From the NCBI RefSeq assembly GCF_049116215.1, contig NZ_JAGDZB010000006.1:372001-436000 (forward strand): 64,000 nucleotides of DNA, in the 5' to 3' direction. Both the position numbers and the translations under genes were made by a program. Position 1 is the stretch's first letter. Each line of letters starts with the position of its first letter. Source of the DNA: Shimia sp049116215. GTDB lineage: Bacteria > Pseudomonadota > Alphaproteobacteria > Rhodobacterales > Rhodobacteraceae. Positions 34,732-43,026 of this stretch are shown piece by piece. Below the pieces are notes generated by a model, which searched no databases, was not told the DNA's origin, and saw only the letters and a list, made by a program, of their open reading frames with translations.

Positions 34732-36696
34732 ATGACTGTTTTTTGTTCCAGCACGCGAGCTGGGTTGATGGGCACCTGTTTGGCGGCTGTTTTGCCTGCC
34801 ACCGCTGCAATGGCTCAGGACCTGGAAGACGCGTATTACACGCTTGATACAATCACCATCGAGGCTCAGGACGAGCAGGAGGGCGCCGCAGACCGTGCCA
34901 CCGCTGTGTATGTCTCTGGTGCTGAACTGGAGCGGGCACGTTCTGGTGACGTGAAGGATCTGTTTGCCGGTTTGGCCAATGTGTCGGTTGGCGGCGCCAT
35001 TCCGATGGCTCAGAAGATCTTTGTGAACGGTGTCGACATGTTGAACTTGACGGTTCAGATGGATGGCGTTTTGCAAAACAACCGCGCGTTCCACCACGTG
35101 TCTGCAAACGTGTTTGATCCGGGCATGTTGAAATTTGTGCGGGCCGACCCGGGAATTGCCGCCGCAGACACAGGTCCAAACGCAGTGGCGGGTGCGGTGA
35201 TCATGGAAACGGTTGATGCCGGTGACATTCTCGACGACGGTCAAACGGTGGGCGGGAACGCCCGGTTGAGCTATGACAGCAATGGCAAGACCTTTGGCGG
35301 CTCGACAACGGTTGCGGCCAAGTCCGGTAATTTTGAAGCGCTTGGCTACCTGCGGGCGGCTAAGGGCGATGATTACAAAAACGGCGACGGCGATGTTGTG
35401 CCCGGAACCGCAGCCAACTTTGAGTCTGGCTTGCTGAAGTTTGCCTTTGACGATCAATCCCAGCACCGCCTGGAGGTCTCTGCCCAGCGGATCAACGATT
35501 CCGATTTGCGCCCTTATCGCGCCAACATCGGCGAAGTTGTGGGACGGCCTGCGCCGCTGCGCCTTTACGACACACAGCGCAACAATTATTCGATCCGCTA
35601 CGAGGATACACGCAACACCGGCTATTGGGATCCCGAGGTCGTGCTTGGCTTTTCCGAAAGCCTTGTAAATGTGCCTGATCCCTATGCGAGTGAGGGCGAT
35701 AGCTCCACTTACTCCGGGAAAATCCAGAACACTTTTCATCTGTCAGCCACCAACACGGTTGTTGCCGGTGTCGACTTCTATGACCGCCAGTCCACGTATC
35801 GCGGGGCCGGCTCTGCAACATTGAGCGAGAAAGCGGACAATGTGGGCGTGTTTGCTCAAGCGCGGCTTGATTTGGGGTCCAATTGGGAAGTCTCGACGGG
35901 CTTCCGCTACGACTGGCAGGACTTTGAAGGTTTGGACGCGGCATCCAATGCGGCGTCTCGCAAATCCGTAGATGGGGCGAGTGGCAACTTGTCCGTGCGT
36001 TACCACTTCAATGAGGCTTTCTCGCTTCGTGCAGGGGCGTCCAATGTGTTTGGCGGCATTCAACTTGAGGACAACTATCTGTTCGAGATCCCTGGTTGGG
36101 ACTATTCCAGCCTGGAGGCCTCACGGGCTGAAAACTACACGGTTGGGTTTGATTGGGGCGCAGCCAACACCAAAATTGGTGGTGAGTTCTTCCTGACCCA
36201 GATCGACAATGTGCGCAGTGGCGGAGACAACTTTGACTTTGAAAGCAAAGGCTGGAACCTCGGTTTGACGCATGGCTGGGATAACGGCTCCATGCGGTTT
36301 AGCGTGTCGCGCAGCGATGTTGAGCGGGATGGCATTGGCTACGGCTCATGGTATCTGCAGGACTACGGTGCGCCTTTGGGCACTGTAGCGGCACTGCAGG
36401 TGCAACAGTATCTGCCCAACCAAAACCTGTTGATTGGCGGCAGCGTTGATATGGCCATGGAGTATGGCGATGATCTGGTGGATTCCAACGCAACGTTGCC
36501 GGGCTATGCTGTGGTCAATGTATTTGCCGAGTACACGCCAAAGCAGATACAAAACCTGACGTTGCGCGCGTCGGTCAACAATCTGTTTGATAAGCAATAT
36601 GCGGATCGGGCGACCTACGGTCAGGACTATACCTCGATTGTGCCGCTGGCTGAGCAAGGCCGCAGCGTGATGATCGAGGCGATTGCGCGCTTCTAA
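34732..36696 (+). CDS. TonB-dependent outer-membrane receptor 1 (siderophore type)
   Basis: This 654-residue receptor has a signal peptide (cleavage about residue 28, ATAAMA|QD), a plug domain to about residue 170 and a 22-strand barrel ending in F (IEAIARF). It imports iron complexes using energy from TonB-ExbBD. The plug contains the stretch AQKIFVNGVDMLNLTVQMDG followed by QNNRAFHHVSANVFDPGMLK, with a His pair at residues 121-122, closely repeated in the second receptor at 45392. It lies upstream of the siderophore ABC genes, and a strong terminator follows, so it is a separate transcript. ATG preceded by AAGGAGAAGGGG. Confidence 0.92.
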   Translation: MTVFCSSTRAGLMGTCLAAVLPATAAMAQDLEDAYYTLDTITIEAQDEQEGAADRATAVYVSGAELERARSGDVKDLFAGLANVSVGGAIPMAQKIFVNGVDMLNLTVQMDGVLQNNRAFHHVSANVFDPGMLKFVRADPGIAAADTGPNAVAGAVIMETVDAGDILDDGQTVGGNARLSYDSNGKTFGGSTTVAAKSGNFEALGYLRAAKGDDYKNGDGDVVPGTAANFESGLLKFAFDDQSQHRLEVSAQRINDSDLRPYRANIGEVVGRPAPLRLYDTQRNNYSIRYEDTRNTGYWDPEVVLGFSESLVNVPDPYASEGDSSTYSGKIQNTFHLSATNTVVAGVDFYDRQSTYRGAGSATLSEKADNVGVFAQARLDLGSNWEVSTGFRYDWQDFEGLDAASNAASRKSVDGASGNLSVRYHFNEAFSLRAGASNVFGGIQLEDNYLFEIPGWDYSSLEASRAENYTVGFDWGAANTKIGGEFFLTQIDNVRSGGDNFDFESKGWNLGLTHGWDNGSMRFSVSRSDVERDGIGYGSWYLQDYGAPLGTVAALQVQQYLPNQNLLIGGSVDMAMEYGDDLVDSNATLPGYAVVNVFAEYTPKQIQNLTLRASVNNLFDKQYADRATYGQDYTSIVPLAEQGRSVMIEAIARF

Positions 36697-36718
36697 GAGG
36701 CTAGGCAATGGAAAATGG

Positions 36719-36753
36719 AGGGCAGTCTCTTATCAGAGGCTGCCCTTTCTTTT
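36719..36753 (+). terminator. Terminator after receptor 1
   Basis: A 12-bp stem (AGGGCAGTCTCT with AGAGGCTGCCCT, one G-T pair) at 36719-36746, loop TATC, followed by TTCTTTT. Located between the receptor and the convergent MarR gene. Confidence 0.85.
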
Positions 36754-36761
36754 GGGGGCGA

Positions 36762-37253
36762 CTACGGCAGCAAGCGCAATAAGAAGCGCGCGAGATCGTA
36801 TGCGTCATCTGTGTCAAGGAGCGGACCCATCTCCGCCTTGAGCGTGCCGAGGTACAGAGGCCAGACGCTGTCCAATCGCTCAGAGCCTAGGTCAGTTAGA
36901 AACAACACCTGTTTCCGCCGCCCGTCCGCGATGTAGTCGCGGCGGATAAGGCCCGCGCTTTCTATACGACTGACATGGCGGGAGAGGCTGTATTGCGGCA
37001 GCAGCAGTTTGCTCTCCAAATCGCCCATGAGCTTGCCATCCGGCTCTGCCAAACGGATTTCATACAAGATTTCATACCAGACGGGATCTCCCAACCCTTG
37101 CTCTTTTAAGGCTTGGGAGAATTTCAGGAAAAACTTGCGTTGGCTTTTCAGGATGTAGAACCAAACACGGCTGTAGGCGATGTTTGGATCATCGTCGTTG
37201 AAGAAGGCGGCGTTGGACGGCGTATCCTCAGGTGAGGCACAATTTTCACTCAT
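36762..37253 (-). CDS. MarR-family transcriptional regulator
   Basis: This 163-residue protein has the winged helix (MGDLESKLLLPQYSLSRHVSRIESAGLIRRDYIADGRRKQV) typical of MarR repressors, flanked by long helices. It sits between receptor 1 and the DUF2218 gene, so it probably controls the siderophore locus. The start ATG near 37253 is followed by an acidic, disordered stretch (MSENCASPEDTPSNAAFFND). Confidence 0.9.
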   Translation of the reverse strand: MSENCASPEDTPSNAAFFNDDDPNIAYSRVWFYILKSQRKFFLKFSQALKEQGLGDPVWYEILYEIRLAEPDGKLMGDLESKLLLPQYSLSRHVSRIESAGLIRRDYIADGRRKQVLFLTDLGSERLDSVWPLYLGTLKAEMGPLLDTDDAYDLARFLLRLLP

Positions 37254-37294
37254 AACGGTACTTTGGTTGTGAAGAAATCACAGAGCAAGAGCGC

Positions 37295-37579
37295 TCAGGC
37301 GCTCCATTCCATGTTTTTGAAATCTTCGCGGAAGGCAAAGCGCTCAAGATGTACGTCGATCACGTGTTTGACCTGTTTGAGGCCTTCCGCATCGTCGACG
37401 TTGACGTCAACGCGCAGCAGCTCGGGATTGGCCGTCATGGCAGCGGTCCCCATGGGAAAGCTGCAGTTTCCTTCGGTATCATTGTAAGTCACATCGATTT
37501 TATGGGTGAAGTGTTTGCACATCTGCACAAGGTATTTCGAAGCGTTTTCAGTGGAAAAGGTGCCAGTGGCCGTCAACAT
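37295..37579 (-). CDS. DUF2218 family protein
   Basis: This 94-residue protein has the DUF2218 pattern: ATGTFSTENASKYLVQMCKHFTHKIDV, then GNCSFPMGTAAM and HLERFAFREDF. The family is found beside siderophore and ferric-iron uptake genes and is thought to be a small cytoplasmic protein; its biochemical function is unknown. It is divergent from the siderophore ABC genes across the operator-like palindrome at 37590-37616. Confidence 0.88.
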   Translation of the reverse strand: MLTATGTFSTENASKYLVQMCKHFTHKIDVTYNDTEGNCSFPMGTAAMTANPELLRVDVNVDDAEGLKQVKHVIDVHLERFAFREDFKNMEWSA

Positions 37580-37589
37580 CGGGCGGGTT

Positions 37590-37616
37590 CCTGAGTAAAA
37601 TTATTTGTTACTCTGG
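37590..37616. promoter_or_regulatory. 27-bp palindrome between DUF2218 and the siderophore ABC genes
   Basis: CC[T/A]GAGTAA arms (9 bp, one mismatch) at 37590-37598 and 37608-37616 across nine AT-rich bases. The core GAGTAA-N9-TTACTC is exact. Candidate operator for the MarR protein or an iron regulator. Confidence 0.6.
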
Positions 37617-37699
37617 ACTCGCGCATTTTGAGCGGATAATCAAGCTGCAATCGCGTTCAGCCAGATAAATAGCCAGACGCCGTAAACTGGAGAATTCCA

Positions 37700-38584
37700 T
37701 TGTTTAAGCGTATTTTTTGCGCGCTGGCTCTGAGCGCAACATCTCTGCATGCTGCAGAGGTCGACACCTATGCAGGCAAGGCAAATGTAGATGGCATCCC
37801 GGCAAAGGTGGCGGTGCTTGACATTGCGGCCATCGACACGCTGTCGGCTTTGCAAGTGCCTTTGGCCGGTGTCCCGGAAAACGTCTACGTAGACTATCTG
37901 GTGGATGCGACCAAAGGCGCGGCAACAGTAGGGAACCTCTTTGAGCCGGATTTTGAGGCGATCAATGCGCTGGCACCGGATCTGGTTGTGGTGGGCGGAC
38001 GCTCCTCCAAGCAGGCTAAGGCTATGGCGGAAATGGCGCCAACCATCGACATGACCATCTGGGAAGACACCGTTGGTCAGGGGCTTGAGCGCCTTGACGC
38101 CTATGGTGCGATCTTTGGCAAAGAGGCGGAAGCGGCGACGCTAAAGGCAGCCTTCACGGACAAGCTGGCACACACTAAGGCCGCGCTGGACGGCAAAGGC
38201 ACCGCACTGATCGTGATGACCAATGGGCCAAAAATCTCGGCCTATGGCGCCGGGGGCCGGTTTGACTGGCTGCATACCAAACTGGGTCTGGAAGAGGCCG
38301 TGGATGGCGTGGAGCAGTCGTCACATGGCGAGGCGATTTCTTTTGAATTCATCAAAGAGGCCAACCCGGACATTCTGATCGTGATCGACCGTCTGGCGGC
38401 CATTGGCCGTCCGGGTGAAAGCGCCGAAACCACGCTCGACAACCCGCTGGTGGCCGAGACCACGGCCTGGAAAAACGGTGATGTTGTCTATCTGAATGCG
38501 GCAGACATCTATATTGCCGGTGGCGGTATCCAGTCCATGTCCCGCACTCTGGACGCGTTCCTGAGCGCCTTTACCTCGGGCTAA
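37700..38584 (+). CDS. Siderophore ABC transporter substrate-binding protein (CeuA/FatB type)
   Basis: The protein has 294 residues: a signal peptide (SATSLHAAE) and a periplasmic-binding-protein fold of the helical-backbone class: PAKVAVLDIAAIDTLSALQVPLAG, then LFEPDFEAINALAPDLVVVGG. Start TTG at 37700 preceded by CTGGAGA; no ATG in frame is nearby. The type is that which binds ferric siderophores. First gene of a four-gene operon. Confidence 0.9.
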   Translation: MFKRIFCALALSATSLHAAEVDTYAGKANVDGIPAKVAVLDIAAIDTLSALQVPLAGVPENVYVDYLVDATKGAATVGNLFEPDFEAINALAPDLVVVGGRSSKQAKAMAEMAPTIDMTIWEDTVGQGLERLDAYGAIFGKEAEAATLKAAFTDKLAHTKAALDGKGTALIVMTNGPKISAYGAGGRFDWLHTKLGLEEAVDGVEQSSHGEAISFEFIKEANPDILIVIDRLAAIGRPGESAETTLDNPLVAETTAWKNGDVVYLNAADIYIAGGGIQSMSRTLDAFLSAFTSG

Positions 38585-38590
38585 CGCTGA

Positions 38591-39553
38591 ATGCGACGGC
38601 ACTCCGCAGCACTCTTTCTGGCGGCTGGAACATTGGTTCTGGCCGCCATTTCCTTGTTTGTCGGGGTGATTTCCCTACACCCAAGTGAGGTTTTATTCGA
38701 CAGCGAGGCCTTTGGCCTCATGTTGGACAGCCGATTGCCTAGAACTTTGGCCGCGTTGATTGCTGGCGCCGTTTTGGCCGTGTGCGGGATGATCATGCAG
38801 ATGTTGGTGCGCAACCGATTTGTCGAACCGATGACGGCAGGCACAGGGCAGGGGGCAGCGCTTGGTATTTTGATAGTGGTTCTGCTGTTCCCGAGCGCGT
38901 CTATTCTTGTGAAGATGAGTTTTGCCACCGCAACTGCGCTGCTCTCAAGTATTGGGTTCCTACTGATTGTGCGGCGCTTGCCGCCTGCGCAGCCACTTTT
39001 GGTGCCTTTGGTGGCGATGATTTACGGCGGGATCATTGGCGCCGGGGTGACTTTTGTCGCCTACCAGTGGGACATGCTGCAGTATATTGACACCTGGCTG
39101 AATGGCGACTTCAGCGGCGTCATGCGCGGGCGCTACGAGCTTTTGTGGATTGCTGCGCTGATGGCGGGGTTGAGCTATGTGATTGCCGATCAGTTTGCGA
39201 TTGCCGGGCTGGGGCGGGACGCGAGTATCAACCTCGGTCTCAACTACGATCAGGTTATGATCTTGGGCCTGTTGGCGATTTCGGTGGTGGCGGCGCTGAC
39301 CGTGATCACGGTTGGCGCTATCCCGTTTGTTGGCCTGATTGTGCCCAATATCATCAGCCGGCGGTTTGGCGACAACTTGCGCGCCACGCTGCCGCTGACC
39401 GCGCTTTGTGGCGCTTCGTTGGTTTTGCTGTCTGACATCATCGGCCGGGTGATCCGCGCGCCTTATGAAATTCCGGTGGGCACAGTTCTCGGCGTGTTAG
39501 GCGCGGTTGTGTTCTTGTGGCTGCTTTATGCGAGGCCGAAACATGCGCGCTAG
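38591..39553 (+). CDS. Siderophore ABC permease (FecCD family)
   Basis: This 320-residue protein with about nine helices has the FecCD patterns LDSRLPRTLAALIAGAVLAVCG, VRNRFVEPMTAGTGQGAALG and VGLIVPNIISRRFGDNLRA. It lies six bases after the binding-protein gene and its end overlaps the next gene. Confidence 0.92.
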   Translation: MRRHSAALFLAAGTLVLAAISLFVGVISLHPSEVLFDSEAFGLMLDSRLPRTLAALIAGAVLAVCGMIMQMLVRNRFVEPMTAGTGQGAALGILIVVLLFPSASILVKMSFATATALLSSIGFLLIVRRLPPAQPLLVPLVAMIYGGIIGAGVTFVAYQWDMLQYIDTWLNGDFSGVMRGRYELLWIAALMAGLSYVIADQFAIAGLGRDASINLGLNYDQVMILGLLAISVVAALTVITVGAIPFVGLIVPNIISRRFGDNLRATLPLTALCGASLVLLSDIIGRVIRAPYEIPVGTVLGVLGAVVFLWLLYARPKHAR

Positions 39554-40487
39554 GTCAATGCTGATTTGCGGCGTGTTGCTGGCGTTGTGCTGCGCGCTTT
39601 TCATGACGTTGGAGACCCGTGGGAACTGGGATTTTGTGCTGTGGTTCCGCGGGCGGAAAGTGGCGGCGCTGCTGCTGGTTGGGGCGGCAGTGTCCACGGC
39701 GACCTTGTTGTTTCAAACGATCTCCCGAAACCACATTTTGACGCCGTCTATCATGGGGTTTGATGCGCTGTTCACGCTGGTCGTCACGCTGGCGGTGTTC
39801 ACAATTGGGGCGGCGGGCTACAACCATTTGCCGCCTGAGCTGGTGTTCTTTGTGAACCTTATCCTGCTGATTGGCGCTGCGCTTCTGCTGTTTGGCACGT
39901 TGTTGGGGCAGCACCGGGTGGACCTGATGCGCATGGTGCTGACCGGGATCATTTTTGGCGTCCTGTTTCGCTCTTTGACGTCATTTGTGTTCCGGATGAT
40001 CGACCCCAGCGAGTTTGCAACCATTCAGGTGAGTTCCTATGCGCGGTTCAATTACATTGAGCTCAACCTGCTTTGGCTGGCGGCGGGGCTGACCTTGGTG
40101 ACGCTGCTGCTGTGCTGGCGTATGCGGCGGCAGCTGGATGTTTTGAGTCTTGGTTTTGAGATTGCCACGAACCTTGGCGAGCCGGTGGCGAAGCGGCAGA
40201 AACAGGCTTTGGTGCTTGTGGCGGTGCTGGTGGCTGTGAGTACTGCGTTGGTCGGGCCTGTGGCGTTCCTAGGCCTTTTGGTGGTGTCGATTGCCCGATT
40301 GTTTGCACCCAACGAAACCCATGCTGTGCTGATCCCGCTTTCCGCGCTGATTGCAGGCATTGTGCTGGTGGGCGGGCAGACCATTTTGGAGCGGGTATTG
40401 GGCATGTCGACGCCTTTGGCCGTGGTCATCGATTTTGTCGGTGGTTTTGTATTTTTGGCACTTTTGCTGCGGAGAGGATGGACATGA
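39543..40487 (+). CDS. Siderophore ABC permease (FecCD family, second subunit)
   Basis: This 314-residue protein has multiple helices, the region FQTISRNHILTPSIMGFDAL and a C-terminal ALVGPVAFLGLLVVSIARLF, both family features. Start at 39543 overlaps the preceding stop by about eleven bases and has GAGGCCGAA upstream; an earlier start at 39507 lies further inside the first permease gene. It overlaps the ATPase start (ATGA). Confidence 0.88.
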   Translation: MRARSMLICGVLLALCCALFMTLETRGNWDFVLWFRGRKVAALLLVGAAVSTATLLFQTISRNHILTPSIMGFDALFTLVVTLAVFTIGAAGYNHLPPELVFFVNLILLIGAALLLFGTLLGQHRVDLMRMVLTGIIFGVLFRSLTSFVFRMIDPSEFATIQVSSYARFNYIELNLLWLAAGLTLVTLLLCWRMRRQLDVLSLGFEIATNLGEPVAKRQKQALVLVAVLVAVSTALVGPVAFLGLLVVSIARLFAPNETHAVLIPLSALIAGIVLVGGQTILERVLGMSTPLAVVIDFVGGFVFLALLLRRGWT

Positions 40488-41236
40488 TCGTTGTTGAGAA
40501 CCTGAACTACTCGGTGGCGAGTGCCAAAATTTTGCAGGACGTGTCTGTGACCTTGCCAAAAGGCGGCATCACGGCCCTTATCGGCCCTAACGGGGCTGGC
40601 AAGTCGTCGCTGTTTTCCCACATTGCGCGATTGCTGCCGATGCAGTCTGGCCGCATCACCGTAGATGGAATGGATGTAGCGCCTGCCAATCGACAGGAGT
40701 TGGCCCGTAAGCTGGCGATTTTGCCCCAGCAGGTGCATTTTGCCACGCGGCTGACGGTGAAGGAGTTGGTTCAATTCGGGCGATACCCGCACTGCCAAGG
40801 GCGGCTGCAGGCAGAAGACCATGAGATGGTAGAGGTGTCGCTCAACGCCTTTGGATTGATGCCTCTGGCGGATCGGTTTCTGGACACATTGTCTGGTGGA
40901 CAGCGTCATAAGGCGCATGTGGCGATGACCTATGCGCAGGACACGGACTACCTTTTACTTGATGAGCCGCTGAACAATCTTGATATTGCCGCTTCGCGCG
41001 CGCTGATGGCGCTTTTGCGTCGGTTGGCGGATGAGGAAGGCAAGACCGTTGTGATCGTATTGCATGATATCAATTTTGCCGCGCAATACGCGGATCATCT
41101 GGTAGTGCTCAAAGATGGGCGCATTGAGCGGGAAGGCACACCGGTGGACATGGTCACAGGGGCGCTGTTGGCCGATGTGTTTGGTACAAACGCGCAGGTG
41201 GCTGTGGTGGGTGGTACACCGTTTGTGATGCCTTAA
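40484..41236 (+). CDS. Siderophore ABC ATP-binding protein (FepC/CeuD type)
   Basis: The protein has 250 residues with Walker A GPNGAGKS, the Q-loop region ILPQQVHFATRLTVKELVQFGRYPH, signature LSGGQRHK, Walker B YLLLDEPLNNLD and the H-loop LHDINFA. The ATG at 40484 overlaps the permease stop and follows GGAGAGG; ATG 40478 is possible. The gene ends six bases before the convergent tonB stop. Confidence 0.93.
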   Translation: MIVVENLNYSVASAKILQDVSVTLPKGGITALIGPNGAGKSSLFSHIARLLPMQSGRITVDGMDVAPANRQELARKLAILPQQVHFATRLTVKELVQFGRYPHCQGRLQAEDHEMVEVSLNAFGLMPLADRFLDTLSGGQRHKAHVAMTYAQDTDYLLLDEPLNNLDIAASRALMALLRRLADEEGKTVVIVLHDINFAAQYADHLVVLKDGRIEREGTPVDMVTGALLADVFGTNAQVAVVGGTPFVMP

Positions 41237-41242
41237 GGCGCG

Positions 41243-42262
41243 TTACTTGACCCGCACAGGCAGGGTGAAGCCGTAACTGCTTTTGGTCAGCTGCTTAGGC
41301 GCCTTGGCAAATCTTCCGATGCGGCGCACAGAGGTCAGGACCGCCTGATCCACTTTTGCGGAGCCGGAGGATTTGGCGACGGATGCGCTTTGCAACCGTC
41401 CATTTGGAGCAACTTTCAGGCGGATGACCACGCGATTTGATGCGCCTTTGACTTTGCCGATGCGCACGCCCCGTTGCAGGCGGGATTGAATTTTCCCGGC
41501 CCAAGCAGACATCAGGCTGGCCTCTTTGCCTTTGCCTAGCGCGTTTGATTTTTTGGAGCTGCCCGCCTGATTGCTTTTGCCAGCGCCCGCTGCTTTTTGG
41601 GTCGCGGCGCCCGCTGAGGCCGCAGAAGCCTTGTCCGCAACTTTTTTGTTTGGATCCGGTTTCTTCTCAGGTGTCTTTTTCGGAGCGGGTTTTGGCTTTG
41701 GTTTTTTGACAGGCTCGGGCGGCAGCTCCGGCGCGGGTTCTGGCGTGTCGATGGCCTGATCCATGCTCGGCTCTGGTGGCTGCAAAGTGGGGCGTTTGGG
41801 CGGTGTGACGGGCGCTGGGGCTGTTTCGCGAAGCTTCGGCGCTGGAGCGGTTTTTGGAACCTGGAGAGCAGGCGTTGTGGGCGCGGTGAGTGTTGGTTGT
41901 GCTGGCAGCGGCGTACGTGCCAGGTCCACATCTGGTTGATTGGGCAGGTCTTTGGGTTGCAGTGCCGCAATCTTGATGGCCGCGTTGGGCGCATCGTGCA
42001 AAGCCATTGCCGGAGCGTTGATCGCATCGGTGATGTCGAGCTCAGGCTGTTCGATTTCCACGACCTGGGCTTGGTGCGTCGGGGCGGCTGTCCAATCCGC
42101 CAGGACCGTTTCGATGGACGCTGGCGCCCCCGTAATGGACACAAATGCGTCGCCGCCAGCCCCATCTGCATCACCGCCATCCTCAGCGCTGCGCATGGCC
42201 ATCAGGACGTGGATGCCAAGCGCGAGGCTGAGGAAGACAAGGAGTTCAGTGATCTTTTTCAT
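41243..42262 (-). CDS. tonB: TonB-type energy transducer 1
   Basis: This 339-residue protein has a single N-terminal anchor (residues 6-24, ELLVFLSLALGIHVLMAM), a long Pro/Lys/Ala-rich periplasm-spanning region (PPKRPTLQPPEPS, PKPKPAPKKTPEKKP) and a C-terminal TonB domain (SAWAGKIQSRLQRGVRIGKV ... RLKVAPNGRLQSASV ... YGFTLPVRV) which touches receptor TonB boxes. Last gene of the first exbB-exbD-exbD-tonB operon on the minus strand. Confidence 0.92.
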   Translation of the reverse strand: MKKITELLVFLSLALGIHVLMAMRSAEDGGDADGAGGDAFVSITGAPASIETVLADWTAAPTHQAQVVEIEQPELDITDAINAPAMALHDAPNAAIKIAALQPKDLPNQPDVDLARTPLPAQPTLTAPTTPALQVPKTAPAPKLRETAPAPVTPPKRPTLQPPEPSMDQAIDTPEPAPELPPEPVKKPKPKPAPKKTPEKKPDPNKKVADKASAASAGAATQKAAGAGKSNQAGSSKKSNALGKGKEASLMSAWAGKIQSRLQRGVRIGKVKGASNRVVIRLKVAPNGRLQSASVAKSSGSAKVDQAVLTSVRRIGRFAKAPKQLTKSSYGFTLPVRVK

Positions 42263-42642
42263 GGCGCTTGCACCACCACTTCAACACGGGAAAATCCGAC
42301 AGCGGACAGGCGTTGCATAACCTGCGCGAGGCGGTCGCCATCCAATGAGGCATCAATGCGCAGTTGCAGGACTTTGCCGTCTCCGGCTGCTGCGGAAATG
42401 GCAGGATAGGCGGCATCTCCCTCCGTGTCCTGGAACTGCAAAGCGGCATCCTTGCCCACGTAGAGGACAAGCTCTCCATCCGGCTCGGCGGCGTTATCTG
42501 CGGTGGGTGGGGAGACCTCGAAAGGTTCCGGGGGGGCGATTTGGGCGGTCATCAGGAAGAAGATCAGCAGCAAGAACACCACGTTGATCATCGGTACGAT
42601 GCTTTCAGCGCGCGGTTTGCGTGGGGCATTGTCAAAGTCCAT
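42259..42642 (-). CDS. exbD: ExbD-type proton-channel subunit 1b
   Basis: This 127-residue protein has the single ExbD transmembrane helix (IVPMINVVFLLLIFFLMTAQI, residues about 16-36) with the key residue region and the conserved periplasmic domain (ADNAAEPDGELVLYVGKDAA). It overlaps the tonB start by four bases. Second of two ExbD proteins in this operon. Confidence 0.92.
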   Translation of the reverse strand: MDFDNAPRKPRAESIVPMINVVFLLLIFFLMTAQIAPPEPFEVSPPTADNAAEPDGELVLYVGKDAALQFQDTEGDAAYPAISAAAGDGKVLQLRIDASLDGDRLAQVMQRLSAVGFSRVEVVVQAP

Positions 42643-42644
42643 GG

Positions 42645-43022
42645 CTATTCCACCAGCACAATTGAGGTGAAGCCCGCCGCGCGCAGGTGTTCGGAAATGG
42701 CGACCACCCGTTGCACGGTCGCACCGTCAGTACTGCGCAACACGATGGTGTCCGTGGGTTTTCCCATCACTTCTGTGAGGGCGGGGATCAGGCCAACGGC
42801 GGTGCGCGTGATGCCGTTGAGGCGTAGCTCTTCGGGCAAGATGTCCACGAGTTTTGGGTTGCCGGTGAAATCTCCGCCGGAGGAGGCCAGCGGGATCGGC
42901 AACACCTGATCCATGCCAAAGCGGGAGGCCAGCATGAAGAACACCAGCAGCAGGAACACCACATCAATCATGGGGGTCAGGCTGGGTTTGCGTCGAAACC
43001 GGCGTGTGTCGGTGAACTGCAT
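42645..43022 (-). CDS. exbD: ExbD-type proton-channel subunit 1a
   Basis: This 125-residue protein has an ExbD helix with the conserved proton-binding Asp (TPMIDVVFLLLVFFMLASRF). It ends two bases before the second ExbD gene; the second one lacks Asp at that spot and has Asn (MINVVFLLL), suggesting the two form different parts of one complex. Starts 4 bases after exbB ends. Confidence 0.93.
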   Translation of the reverse strand: MQFTDTRRFRRKPSLTPMIDVVFLLLVFFMLASRFGMDQVLPIPLASSGGDFTGNPKLVDILPEELRLNGITRTAVGLIPALTEVMGKPTDTIVLRSTDGATVQRVVAISEHLRAAGFTSIVLVE

Positions 43023-43026
43023 GGGG

